DNA of 64,000 nucleotides from Beverwykella pulmonaria (lineage: Eukaryota; Ascomycota; Dothideomycetes; Pleosporales; Melanommataceae), in assembly GCA_001599595.1 (NCBI GenBank), contig BCHH01000005.1:2372678-2436677 (forward strand), in the 5' to 3' direction. Below, piece by piece: positions 1-10,371 of this stretch. A model generated the notes under the pieces. The model was not told where the DNA came from. It searched no databases and worked only from the letters and a program-made list of their open reading frames with translations. A program made the translations under genes and the position numbers. Each line of letters starts with the position of its first letter. The first letter of the stretch is position 1.

Positions 1-976
1 GTGAGTGTGGGGAAGAAGGCGTTGAAGGAGAGCCCAACAACATATGCCGTGAAAGTGATCATCATGAGGTAGATCTTCACGTCTTTAACGGCCATGATTA
101 GACCTGTAAATACGGTCTGTTCGGCGCTGTCGGCGTCGGCTTCGCCTACGTCTTCGGTCATGCGAAGAACTGCAATCTCGCGCTCTTCCTCAGTGAAACC
201 GCGCGTATTGTGCGGAAGGTCAGGGAGGATGAAGCCCGCAGAAATGGCAATGAGCATCGTGGCCGCACCTTCAATCCAGTACAGCCAGCGCCACGCGCGA
301 TGGCCAAGGGTACCCTCCATATTCGAAAGCACAGCGGCGCCCACTAGGGAAGAGAAAGCATTGGAGATCAAGTTTCCGCAGAACAAAATTGCATTTCGGG
401 TTGTGAGCTCTCGGCGCGTGTACCATTTGGATAGGATAAGGAGAGCTCCAGGGAGGAAGGCAGCCTCAACGAAGCCAATGAAGAAGCGGATGACGACCAT
501 GCCGGCGAAGTTGTGCACGCTGCCGGACAACGTCGAGATCATGCCCCAGAGCAGCATGGCGATGGAAATGTAGAGCGAGGGCCGTTGGATGCGATTGATT
601 ATAATGTTACTCGGAACTTGCATCAAGATGTATCCAACATAGACTATTATATTCCGTCAGCCACTGCAATCACATAGTGATTCAGAGGGGAAGACCTACG
701 AATACTCAGACAGGTGGCGTATTGCGTGTTATTGATATTGAGATCATCCTGCAATCCACCAAGACGCGCAGCCGCAATATTGTTCCGGTCGAGGTAGTTC
801 ATGATGTAGATGAGAACGAAGAGGGAGCATCGCGCGTCCAGCTTACGCTTCAGCGACTTCTCCACGCGCTTCCTGTGCTCGGGATCCATGTGCGACATAG
901 GTCCACCGTTCTTGACCATCTCCATCGCATGGGAATCGTTGTCGATTATATCCTGCTTGGTGTCCTGTGTCGCCAT
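1..976 (-). CDS. MFS permease of the allantoate/anion:cation symporter type (3' end outside window)
   Basis: Exons 976..700 and 643..1; the intron 699..644 has a GTAGGT donor and TAG acceptor, and the gene runs off the left edge. Joining the exons gives a continuous Dal5-like (ACS family) MFS protein: a hydrophilic N-terminus, then TM1 containing the family's YLDRNNIAAARLGG motif, then YVGYILMQVPSN, VVIRFFIGFVEAAFLPG and SKWYTRRE segments. These are landmarks of fungal permeases for allantoate, nicotinate, pantothenate and similar organic anions. About 305 residues are visible of a family length near 500, so roughly the last third is missing. It would sit in the plasma membrane. The substrate cannot be read from sequence. 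The start at 976 is an ATG giving the usual N-terminal tail. It lies in tandem with the GH3 gene, with about 620 featureless bases between. Confidence 0.9.
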
Positions 977-1597
977 TTTGCCGTTGTCACGGCTGTGGAT
1001 TGCGATGAGAGAGCAGCAGCAGCCCGTCCATCTTATATTAACCGTTCTCGCATTCGGTCTTTGTGATCGACCTTAGGATGGCCTGTTGCAGCAGTGAGTG
1101 GCACCGAGCATTGAGAACGCATGGCAGGGTGGAAAATTTGCCCAAGCGGCAGCCAAACACCGGCTTGTTCTGGCTGCGTCGGCTACACTTCTACATCTAG
1201 TATCCCGTGCTCCTGTGGGAAGAACTTATCTGTTGGGCCGGTGTTTTGCCGGTGAAGTATGGCGTCGGCACCGTCGGACGGCAACGGTGCGTTCAACCGT
1301 CAGATGCCGATGGAGTGGGTCGGGTTCCCAGATCCCCGGTCAGCGACCTAAGCCTCATGATTGACTGGCTAATATTCAGTTTCGACTTTGGGACAACAGT
1401 TGTTCGCCTCCTTTGCAACGAGGCCTTAGGAACAGGATGTAATTAAAGATCACTGCCCGAGGGTACTTGTGTAATCAATTGCTTCATAAAACTCATTATA
1501 AGTGCCTTCATGTTTTCGCATAGTCGATAGTCATAAATAAATTCGAATTAGTTAACTAGCTTTAGTCATTACATCGTTGGAGCATGCCACACCAATC

Positions 1598-4196
1598 CTA
1601 AGGCGATACTGGGGTGATAGTCATAGTGGCCTGCAGATCCCTGCTACTGAACCCAGCACTGAGGGTGAACTCGCCTGCTGGGATGAGCCACTGCTGTGAG
1701 ATGATATCCCAGTAACTCAGATCTCTCCTCATCAACGGAAACGTAACTTTCTTAGATTCTCCTGCTGTTAAATATACCTTTTCAAATCCACGCAATTGCT
1801 TCGGGGGGGTGCCAGAGGGAGTAGTGTCGACAGGGAAGGAGACGTACAACTGCGGCACAGTCGCACCATCCACGTCGCCGGAGTTAGTGAGAGAGAGGGT
1901 GACGTTATAGACAATGTTCCAGAGCTCTGGGTTGCCGCCTGGAGCGGTCGGCTGTTCCGCCGCGGCGGATGTGAGAGCGTCAACAACGGCAGTGGCCTGG
2001 AGATCGGCCATCTCGAAGGTTGAGTAACTCAGACCAAAGCCGAACTCGTAGCGAACCGAGATATTTTGCGCATCGAAATATCTATAGTCAATTTCGAGCT
2101 TCTCGTTGAACCAACTCTGCCAGTCATCTTTGCCAGTGGTATTTACAGCAGTGGTGGGCGGCGCGTTGTAGTCAGTGCCATTGAGGGCAATGGTGTACGG
2201 TAGCCTGCCAGATGGATTCACCTCGCCGTAGAGGAGATCAACGATTGAATAACCAGACTCCTGTCCAGGGTAGTGAGCCGCAAGAATTGCTGTCACATTG
2301 GGGTGGTCGGCAAACGGAAGGGTGTTGATACCCGAAGAGTGGGTGACGACAACGGTGTTATTGCAATATTTGGCCACAGACTGGACAACGTCATTTCCAT
2401 CCCAATCGACAGAAAGGTGCTGGCGATCAGCAGCTTCTTCAGCCCACGTTTTGAGGAAGACGATGCAGACGTCAGGCGTTGCAGGGATCCAAAGGTCGGT
2501 GATGTTTGAATTGATAATCAGAGTGTTGTAGAGCCACTGCTGGACGAGCGCATTATCCTGTGCAGCGCGTTCCTTAATGGCTGCAAGTGGTGTTATGAGA
2601 TAAGTGAGACGACCAGTTCCAGAGCCACCTCCAGCAGTCAGAGTTCCGTACTCAAAGTCAACCTGGTTGTAGAAGCCTTGTGTATCATCACCGGCGTCAT
2701 TTCCGAACACAGCAATAGACTTGGGTGCTTTCAGTGGAAGGGCATTGTTCGTATTCTTGAGGAGCACAGTCCCTGCCGAGCCATGCTTGCGAATCAACGC
2801 ACCGTGATTATCGCGGACATCACGGCTCGATGGCCCAGTCAAATTGAACTCTCTCAGCCATGTGCTTCTCGGTGAGAAGGTATTGAGATCGGCACTCGAT
2901 GGATCCACAGTTGGGAAGTTCTGGTCCTGGCCAAGCCAGTAGTACGGGGTCATGATTCGGACAATCATGTCATCAATTCGCGAAATAGGAACAGTGCCGT
3001 TGTTGACTGCCAAGGTGACATTTCCACCAAAGAAGGATCCGGCTTGAGGATACAGCCCGTAGGTGCCGATACCACCAGGCCTGGAAAGTCAGCAAAAATT
3101 TCACGTTGCGGTGAGGGGAAGCATCTTACATGTCCATGTCAAGACCGCTTTCAATAGACGAGACGCCGGAGTGTGTGCCCCCCCAATCAGACATAACATA
3201 GCCCTGGAACCCAAGCTCCTCCTTGAGCAATCCGTTCTGGACCTTGGAGTTCTCGCACGCATACGAACCATTCAATCTCTGATATGAGCACATGACACTG
3301 GAGACTTTCGCGTGTACGGCGTTGGCAAATGGCCACAGGTAAAGCTCATGGATGGTCCTGTCGTCGATATTGGCGGAGACCGCCTCTTGAATGACATCGG
3401 TGAGAGTGCCGTTGGAGTCATATGTAGGGTTGCGCTGAGTTTCTTGTTCATTGCCGATAAAGTGTTTGGCAGTTGCTTGAACACCGGCATCCTGAAGACC
3501 TGTAATGGTTTCCTCCATGGCGACACCGGTGAGATATGGGTCAGGGGAGAAACCTTCCCAATTTCTGCCAGAGTAGGCGGAGCGACCAAGGGGACCGCAT
3601 ACAGGAGCGAGAGCGATATGGGCGCCCTTTGCCTTGAACTCTTCACCCATGGCCCGGCCTCGTTCGTACATGATGGCCTTGTCCCAGGTGGCCGCGGCTG
3701 ATACGCCGGCAGAGAAGACGCTAGCATAGTCCGCAACACGGATTGCCAGAGGGCCATCCTGAAGGCAGAGACCCTGGAATCCTAGTCGGGGAATTGCGAC
3801 AATGTTCCCAACACAACTGGCAAATGTCAGTCATAGCAAAATGACTTCTAGTCTTATGATCAACGTACGGTCCAGGCTGGCCAGTAACCATATCAGCCTT
3901 CTCTTTGAGCGTCAATTGAGCTACAAACTGCTTAGCTCTCGCCAATGCAGCCTCCCAACCACCATATCCAGTCGCATTTGCTAAAGACATATTAGCACGT
4001 GTTCCAAAAGCGTTTGGTAAAACATAGGCTCACGTGAAGGGAGAACAGCTGGTGAAGAACCGTATTGCGTCAGAATGGTCGTGTCTAATGGTTGAACATA
4101 GCTGAACGCGGTTTCCTCGCGTTGGACAGCGTTATATGCTTGTGCACTAACATAGGGAGCCAGGAACAGGCCGGACAGCAGCAGAGAAAGAACCAT
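1598..4196 (-). CDS. Secreted GH3 beta-glucosidase
   Basis: Four exons: 4196..4034, 3980..3869, 3816..3130, 3080..1598; introns of 49-53 nt, all GT-AG. The model closes in frame at 814 residues. The ATG at 4196 gives a signal peptide (MVLSLLLSGLFLAPYVSAQA). An N-terminal GH3 barrel follows, with GRNWEGFSPDPYLTG, KHFIGNEQE and GFQGYVMSDWGG; the Asp of SDW is the usual nucleophile. The GH3 C-terminal domain carries HYPGQESGYSIVDLLYG, whose Glu is the usual acid/base of fungal beta-glucosidases. A fibronectin-III-like domain closes the protein (PPKQLRGFEKVYL). Many N-x-S/T sites fit secretion. Expected role: hydrolysis of cellobiose and aryl-beta-glucosides outside the cell. An earlier in-frame TTG at 4208 is not a credible start. 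Confidence 0.93.
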
Positions 4197-5622
4197 GGTG
4201 ATTGACAATAGGAAGTTAGCGTCTGTACCAATCCCTCAGCGACAAAACGCCAGCTTATATACTACCTACGTTTTCACAGAAACATCTGCCGACCCTGATC
4301 ATAATATCACTTGCCGAGATGGTTGATCTTTTGATGCCGAAGTTTTGCCATTGTTAACCCACACCGAGCCACTTAGAAGCGGCTAAAAGCTTCAACCCGA
4401 AGCTACTCGGGAGATACACCTCATTGCCAAGAAGAAGGTTCGATCGTACCCTTGCGCTGCTCTCCTTTGTCACCCTCAAGCACTTAGATCTACGTGAGCT
4501 ACCCATATGAGGATTAACAGAAGAGTTTGTAGATACATCGCAGGCTACATAGCAGCCACCAATTGGCACCTAATATCGTGTTTAATGTTCTCAGACAAAA
4601 CAAAAATCGACTCTGCAAATTGAACAGTGCTTTGAGCATTCGTCATGAAAGTTGGCGAGAACTTGGTTGCAGCTACGTTCATGAATCGCAACAGCGGGCG
4701 GGGTACCGGTAGGGCCCAGCACCATGACGGGCATAGAGGGATGAAAAGAGATGCCCGAGCCGATGTCATGCAGAGGTGCTCGTCTCGTGCCACGAGGGAA
4801 AATTTATTGTTGACGTTTTGCCCCAGGCCTCCCCGCGCAAACCCCGACTTCCACGGCACGCTAACGAGAGTAGTGTCGGACTTGCCGAGCCCGTTTAGTT
4901 TGTTGGACCGGGCCTAGGCCGGCGTCTGATTCGGTATTTGATCTGCGCCGGGTTCTTTCTTCCACGGTTTTGCCGAAGCAAGCCCGACCAGCTGCATTTA
5001 CAAGCATCTCGGGGCATCTCGGTCGATTGACAAACGCTTAGAAGACAGTGGGATGACCTTTTCCATGCGAAGGAAATCAATGATTAATGTATCTTGAGTG
5101 GTGAAAGGCTCCTATCTTGTCATCCGCCAATTAACGTCAGGTCACGCATTTCAATTGTATACCTGATTGCGTTAAGAGTAGCTTTGCAGAAAAGAGAAAT
5201 TGTGGTACCACCTACGCAGCATAAACAGAAAGTCGGCCAATGTGAGAAAATTCAGCAGTAGTCCTACTCGCACTCGTACCACTCACCAAAAAGGCAGCCG
5301 AATTGTGTCCGTTTCCAGCCCCGGCGAACGAGATGCAATTCGAAAGTCAGTACTCTCCCTAATTTATGGATTCCACAATCACCGCCTTCTCTTCGTTAAC
5401 TTATCCCCATTTGAGAAATTTCATCTTCTTTCAACTCTACCGTATATCGAAATGATTAGGACAGAATGAAACGAGGACTTATAGGCACAGTGCAGGGAAA
5501 CACTTAAGCCACACAAATCTTGAAAGAAAGAAGTTTGCATCTCCAATCAGGCAGACAAAAGGAGATAACCCTAACACCTACACACAATCTCCGGTACGCC
5601 CAAATCACTCCTGATGAGGCTC
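4197..5622. other. Intergenic region, no gene seen
   Basis: Promoter side of the GH3 gene followed by about 1 kb of mixed sequence. Short open frames here (for example 4545-4859 and 5200-5469) lack ATG support, splice structure or recognisable protein. I see nothing else. Confidence 0.5.
4698..4836. promoter_or_regulatory. Two CreA-like GCGGGG sites upstream of the GH3 gene
   Basis: GCGGGG occurs at 4698-4703 on the plus strand and at 4831-4836 on the minus strand, about 500-640 bases upstream of the beta-glucosidase ATG. Both match the SYGGRG consensus of the fungal carbon-catabolite repressor CreA. Such 6-mers arise often by chance, so binding is only a suggestion from the gene's function. 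Confidence 0.25.
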
Positions 5623-6796
5623 CTAATGGGAGGCCATCAATTCTTCATCGAATATGACCATACCATCAACCTCACCAGCTTTGTAGGATTCATGGTACTG
5701 AAATGGCGAGTCTATCTCACCACACAAATTCTTTCTCAGGTGAGTATCCAAAGAATTCTCATTTGTGATTAGCCAATGGCTGGATACAACTCCTTGTAAA
5801 TCGGAATCAAAGCGGATAGCCAGTTCTAAAGCTCGTTAGCGGAGTATGGTCAATGACATGCGCATAGTAATAGTTTCACCTATTCTCTTTTCGTTGAAGA
5901 TAAAGATTGGCGCCCCTCGTTCGATGTTGGCGCAACAGCCCATCGTGTAACCTTCGCGGTATCGGTTTGCCAAATATTTCCTTGGACTAATTGTGGAAAA
6001 TGTTCCACCACAACGAGTTAGTGTATCTAAAAAGAAGCGATTAGGGCTATCGTAATCTTGACAAAGGTAAGATTGAGAAACTCAGAAAATAGTATTGTAC
6101 TAGCGAACCGACTCACTTGACGTTCAGACGGGTTCAGGGAGAGATGTTGATCAATAAGGCTGTACTGCAGTCAGTACTCTTCCACTTGTCCTGATGCCTT
6201 ATTGACATGAACTTTGAAGTGCTATCCAAATGTTAAGTCGATAGCATGTGGGTTAACTTCCTAGTCAATTCTTTTTTCGACGATAGCCTTCTCAGGCAGT
6301 GCGCCGATATCCCAGACAAACAGGCCGGCATAGACCGCAAAAGTGAGTTGCTCGTAGATGCCTTCGGCTACGTCATCTGTTGACTTGGTATATATGGTTC
6401 TAAATGAATAATGAGTACCACTGTCGAAGGAACACTAAAGTAAAGGTTGTGTATTTTCTCATTCTCCTAGTCGTCAGGCGCTGCCATTTGTCCAGCAACC
6501 TTCTCCGGGACACGAAATTGATTTCTGTAAAAAGCTAGCAAGAGGGGCACAAGATATTCTAAACAAGCTGCAGTGATGAGTTCAAGAGTTGGACCCTTCA
6601 GCGTCACTTTCTTCCTATTTGTGGAAGAGGGTGGAATGAAGGGGATTATACTGGAGAGCTTACTGACAAACTGAACAGTCGCACCTTGGGTATCCAGACG
6701 GGTTAATGTCTGGTAATTTCCGCCAATCGTTCCATGGTGGCATGATGGCATCCCCACGGAATCAACGTCGAGAATAGAGACAGGATCAAGTAGCAA
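5623..6796 (-). pseudogene. Degraded multi-exon gene of unknown function
   Basis: The minus strand reads like real but broken coding sequence. The segment 6796-6467 is open for 109 codons but has no ATG. Around 6400-6120 a frame resembling protein (ending FAVYAGLFVWDIGALPEKAI) continues through stops at 6263-6261, 6224-6222 and 6173-6171. A GTGAGT donor follows at 6116, then an exon 6026-5880, a GT-AG intron 5879-5826, and a final exon 5825-5623 ending IFDEELMASH and TAG. The last intron joins its exons in a consistent phase, but the 6116/6027 junction does not, which suggests an indel. Two of the stops are TAG, as expected from C-to-T change at CAG or G-to-A at TGG. I do not recognise the family. 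Confidence 0.5.
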
Positions 6797-7130
6797 GAAG
6801 AGCGTTCTAAGTGGTGAATGGACGGCACCATTCCATGTCTCTTTGCTTATGACAGGTTTCCGTCGCTGTGGCTGTGATCAGCCCACTTTCAGCTTTAATC
6901 GGTTGAGGCTGAACTGTTACAAGTACCATAAAATATTACTCTTTTTCTCGTATGCTTTAACTTTTTCCTGTGGCTTGCAAGCCACATTTACGAAACACAA
7001 CCCGTCAGCTGAGATCGCCCGATCTCACTACTGTCCATGATATAACCCATAATTATGAAGGCAGTTTCCTCTCCATCCTCTGATCGTGGACGAGCATAGC
7101 AAAAATAAAAAACTTATTCAAACATACACC

Positions 7131-8567
7131 ATGAAGTCCTTTCATCCAAGTTGCACTCTTCCACAGGGTCCTCAGAATTACATTGCTTCTGGAAATATAC
7201 GAGGCACCCTTGATATTGTCTGGGGCTGTCTGAGCATCATATTGCTCTGCACATGGACGATTCAACACCTCAACGTCCCCCAACAGATATTCGCACGAAC
7301 TAGAGGAGAGAGCGCTCGACTACGGCTACTAAGATTTTTTCAAAAGACGAAATGGATGATTCTCACCATATTTGCACCAGAAATTATAACTGGCAAGGCG
7401 CTCGCCGATCTGATCTCGGCCTGGCGTACAAGTGGACAAATGCAAATCTTTAAGGAAGCGAGGGAGGGGGACACAAAATGGACTTTGAAGCACTCATTCT
7501 TCGCCGATATGGGCGGCTTCGAAATTCATTTTCCTCAAGGCACGCCCTTACCTCCTCGAACAGACGAGATGGAAGAGCTCCGACGGGACACACAGCCAAC
7601 AGCTACCGATCAAAAGTATATAAAATCCATTTCGAGACTTTGCAGATACGTCCCTTGGTCTGCAGGGATCGTTCCATGGAGCGAAGATGCGACAAATACT
7701 CATGCCGTTATCAAAGCCTTTGAGCTTCTCAAGATTGAAGACTTGAAGTTGCCATTCTTAGGCGATATATGGCGCGTTAATGCCAGCGTACTCCAAGGCA
7801 ACATCTGGGTCCTTGACGCCAACCAGCTCCGCGCTGCTCGGGATTTCGGCATTATAGAAGCGCTCCCTGATATCCGAAAAGAGGTCTTAAATGATCAAAG
7901 CAAAAGCGACGGCCTTGTTAAGTTTCTCGCAATTGTACAGATATTATGGCTTATAGTTCAATTGATAGTCAGAAAGATTCGGATCCTCCCTTCATCTCAG
8001 CTCGAGGTGGTCACGATGGCCTATGCAATATGTTCCATTTTCACTTGGGCTATCGTTTTCGAGAAACCTCAAGGCATTAGCGTGCCATACACGCTCAAGG
8101 CCTCTCGCTATCCCACCCCCGGTGAAATAGTCAGCCTCGCAGCTGAGGGGCCATTCCCATGGTATTGGTATGTTCGAGGGCATCGATTCCCTAATCATTG
8201 CTTTCATTACTCGGGACCGCAGTGGAAATATTTTTGGGGGCAACTGCTTGGAACGGGTATCGGAGCGGTTGTGTTCGGTTCGGTTCACCTACTCGCGTGG
8301 AATTTTGTCTTCCCAGTACCAATAGAGCGTTTGCTGTGGCGCATCGCTGCTTTGCTCACAGTTACTATCCCCATTGCAGCGGAAGCTGTCTTTGCGACTC
8401 ATCGTACACCTATATGGGAAATATGTTGGAGGGCTTTGCCGGTTTTGGTGTTCATATATATTCTCACGAGGCTTGCCGTCCTCGTCGAAGTATTTCGAAC
8501 GCTATACTTTTTGCCACCGGAGGCCTACCTGTCCACATGGTCCACGGACATACCTCACTTGAATTGA
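7131..8567 (+). CDS. Fungal multi-pass integral membrane protein, function unknown
   Basis: Single exon of 478 residues starting at the ATG at 7131; an upstream in-frame GTG at 7086 is less credible. After about 20 residues comes GNIRGTLDIVWGCLSIILLC, then TWTIQHLNVP, an arrangement I know from a large lineage-expanded family of uncharacterised filamentous-fungal membrane proteins. A hydrophilic middle (about residues 130-280) precedes a C-terminal half with several hydrophobic spans, such as FLAIVQILWLIVQLIV, AYAICSIFTWAIVF, IAALLTVTIPIAAEAVF and ALPVLVFIYILTRLAVLVEV. No catalytic motif is visible. These proteins are often near HET genes and transposons, but no function is established. Confidence 0.8.
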   Translation: MKSFHPSCTLPQGPQNYIASGNIRGTLDIVWGCLSIILLCTWTIQHLNVPQQIFARTRGESARLRLLRFFQKTKWMILTIFAPEIITGKALADLISAWRTSGQMQIFKEAREGDTKWTLKHSFFADMGGFEIHFPQGTPLPPRTDEMEELRRDTQPTATDQKYIKSISRLCRYVPWSAGIVPWSEDATNTHAVIKAFELLKIEDLKLPFLGDIWRVNASVLQGNIWVLDANQLRAARDFGIIEALPDIRKEVLNDQSKSDGLVKFLAIVQILWLIVQLIVRKIRILPSSQLEVVTMAYAICSIFTWAIVFEKPQGISVPYTLKASRYPTPGEIVSLAAEGPFPWYWYVRGHRFPNHCFHYSGPQWKYFWGQLLGTGIGAVVFGSVHLLAWNFVFPVPIERLLWRIAALLTVTIPIAAEAVFATHRTPIWEICWRALPVLVFIYILTRLAVLVEVFRTLYFLPPEAYLSTWSTDIPHLN

Positions 8568-9001
8568 CGGTAATGCAAGTGAATTGAACACGACGGCGGG
8601 TAAAGAGAAGAGCTGAACCAGATGAGGCAATTACAAATTGCAGATAGGGCAGACGTGTATTTTGCACTAGTAATTGACGTTTATAAGCCACCCGATTTTA
8701 AGCTTCCTAGCAGGTCTGACCATTAGTGTATTGCAGTTTCCAGTGGCCGAAATGTATTATGTATTTTTATGTTATGGGGCTTTTTTAGTGATTTCGATTG
8801 AGGTGTAAGTTGACGTCCATCCCCGCCGCCTTCCATAATAAGGATATGCTTGCCTTGAGCGTCTTAGTCTCGCTGCAACCCTGCTCCCATCGTCTTGCAG
8901 TCCTTGATTAAAAGTTCCTAAAGTTTTAGAAGAACCAACCGTTTTCCCTGAGTCGAACAATTCCTAACACAACACAAACAGGCCTAGCCTTTCCTGCCCA
9001 A

Positions 9002-9336
9002 TCATGTACAATGAGGAAGACCAGCTGCCCACGCGTTAGCCTCATCTCTCCGCCTCAAGCCAGACCCGAAAACTTACTCTCACACCCAACGCCAATCGCT
9101 TTAGCCGGGATCCAACATTCTCGAACCGCATCATAGAACCACATGTCATTTCCAGCAATCACTCGTCCCCTGTCGTAGCACCGAATATTCAGTGTAGTGC
9201 CAGGAGGAATCTTCAGTTTGACTTCTTGGTGCCACTGGTCGCGGTCACAGTTCTGGGGAATTGTGGTTTCCAGGGTACAAGGCTTCGCGATGGCGAGGAG
9301 AGGGAAGAGGAAGAGAATTGACAGGTTGAGGTGCAT
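9002..9336 (-). CDS. Small secreted cysteine-containing protein
   Basis: Exons 9336..9078 and 9024..9002; the 53-nt intron 9077..9025 has a GTAAGT donor, a GCTAACG branch site and CAG acceptor. The result is 93 residues; an in-frame ATG at 9357 would add seven. The N-terminus MHLNLSILFLFPLLAIAKPC is a clear signal peptide. The mature part has six cysteines only when the second exon is joined; the unspliced frame gives five, which supports the intron. No enzyme motif is seen. It is a candidate extracellular or effector-like protein. Its 3' neighbour, the membrane protein, converges on it. Confidence 0.65.
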
Positions 9337-10371
9337 CTTGAGGGGTTGCAATCTCATCGAAGAAATTGAAATATTGTAGGAGTAGAAGAGAATCTAACCT
9401 GTATATAGTGAGATAGAGGCATAGCTGGAATTATAAGAGCTCTCTGAAATTCCTGTCAAGAAACACGGGCTCGTAACGCTAAGGAACAACACAAAACACC
9501 GCCCATCTGACTTCAGAATTCGGGTTCGATACGATTGGATCTCATCTTGGCAATTGGTAACAGGGCGTTACCTATCCTGCAATTGGGTCCCTAATGTGCA
9601 CCGACAGTCTCATTAGCGCTTCAAGCCTTCTTCACAATATATACTGCTTGGCGTTACACACAATATACGAACTTCCCCACATCCCGAGGCCCAAACTAAT
9701 TCTCCGATTCCTTAGCTTCAGCTGTAGTCCCGAAGTTGGAAACTCAGACTCGTATTTTTCGCATTCTCATTTCAATACAACACACATTCGATAAGAAAAA
9801 AGAGGAACGTGTAACTGGTAGAGCCTTGATGTCCGGAATTGTGGCTCGCAATCAACTGCGATGTTAAAGCTGAACGCTGATGTGAGTACCAAAGCATCAG
9901 GAACTGCCTATACGGAAACAACAGCAACAGCCATAGAAAGAGGAGACCTTTGACATTGTTATTTTGGTACAGATTGAACAGATAGCAATGCCCCACCAAA
10001 ATTAATCGCAGAGAACAACATCAGATGATATTATACAAGGCCAGAGGGCCACTTTACGTCATCAATATGCTGCAGCCTCTCCATTCTGCAGGCACGGCGA
10101 CGATTTTCCTTGAGCCCAATCCAAACTCCAAAATGCAAGTCCCAAATGACAGGAATGGATCAGATGCAGAAAAAGTCAGAAAAACCACCGAGGATTGGAG
10201 ATGAGGTTCATGTACTGGAAGGGACTGAGACCGCTTTCGCACATTTGCGCGGTATAGAGTATAAAGCCGTTTACCAAAACAACATTGTCCATATTACTGA
10301 GAAAATGCACACCTCTAGGGCCGATAAAATATCGTTAGAACGCGAGGAACCAAAGGTTTCAACTCTAAGGT
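9337..10371. other. Intergenic region between the secreted-protein gene and clu1
   Basis: About 1 kb with no convincing coding sequence. The part next to 10372 should hold the clu1 3' UTR and the part next to 9336 the secreted-protein promoter. Short frames here have no recognisable product. Confidence 0.5.

Noticed and set aside
4545..4917. Overlapping open frames on both strands in the GH3 upstream region
   Set aside because: No credible start context, splice sites or protein resemblance.
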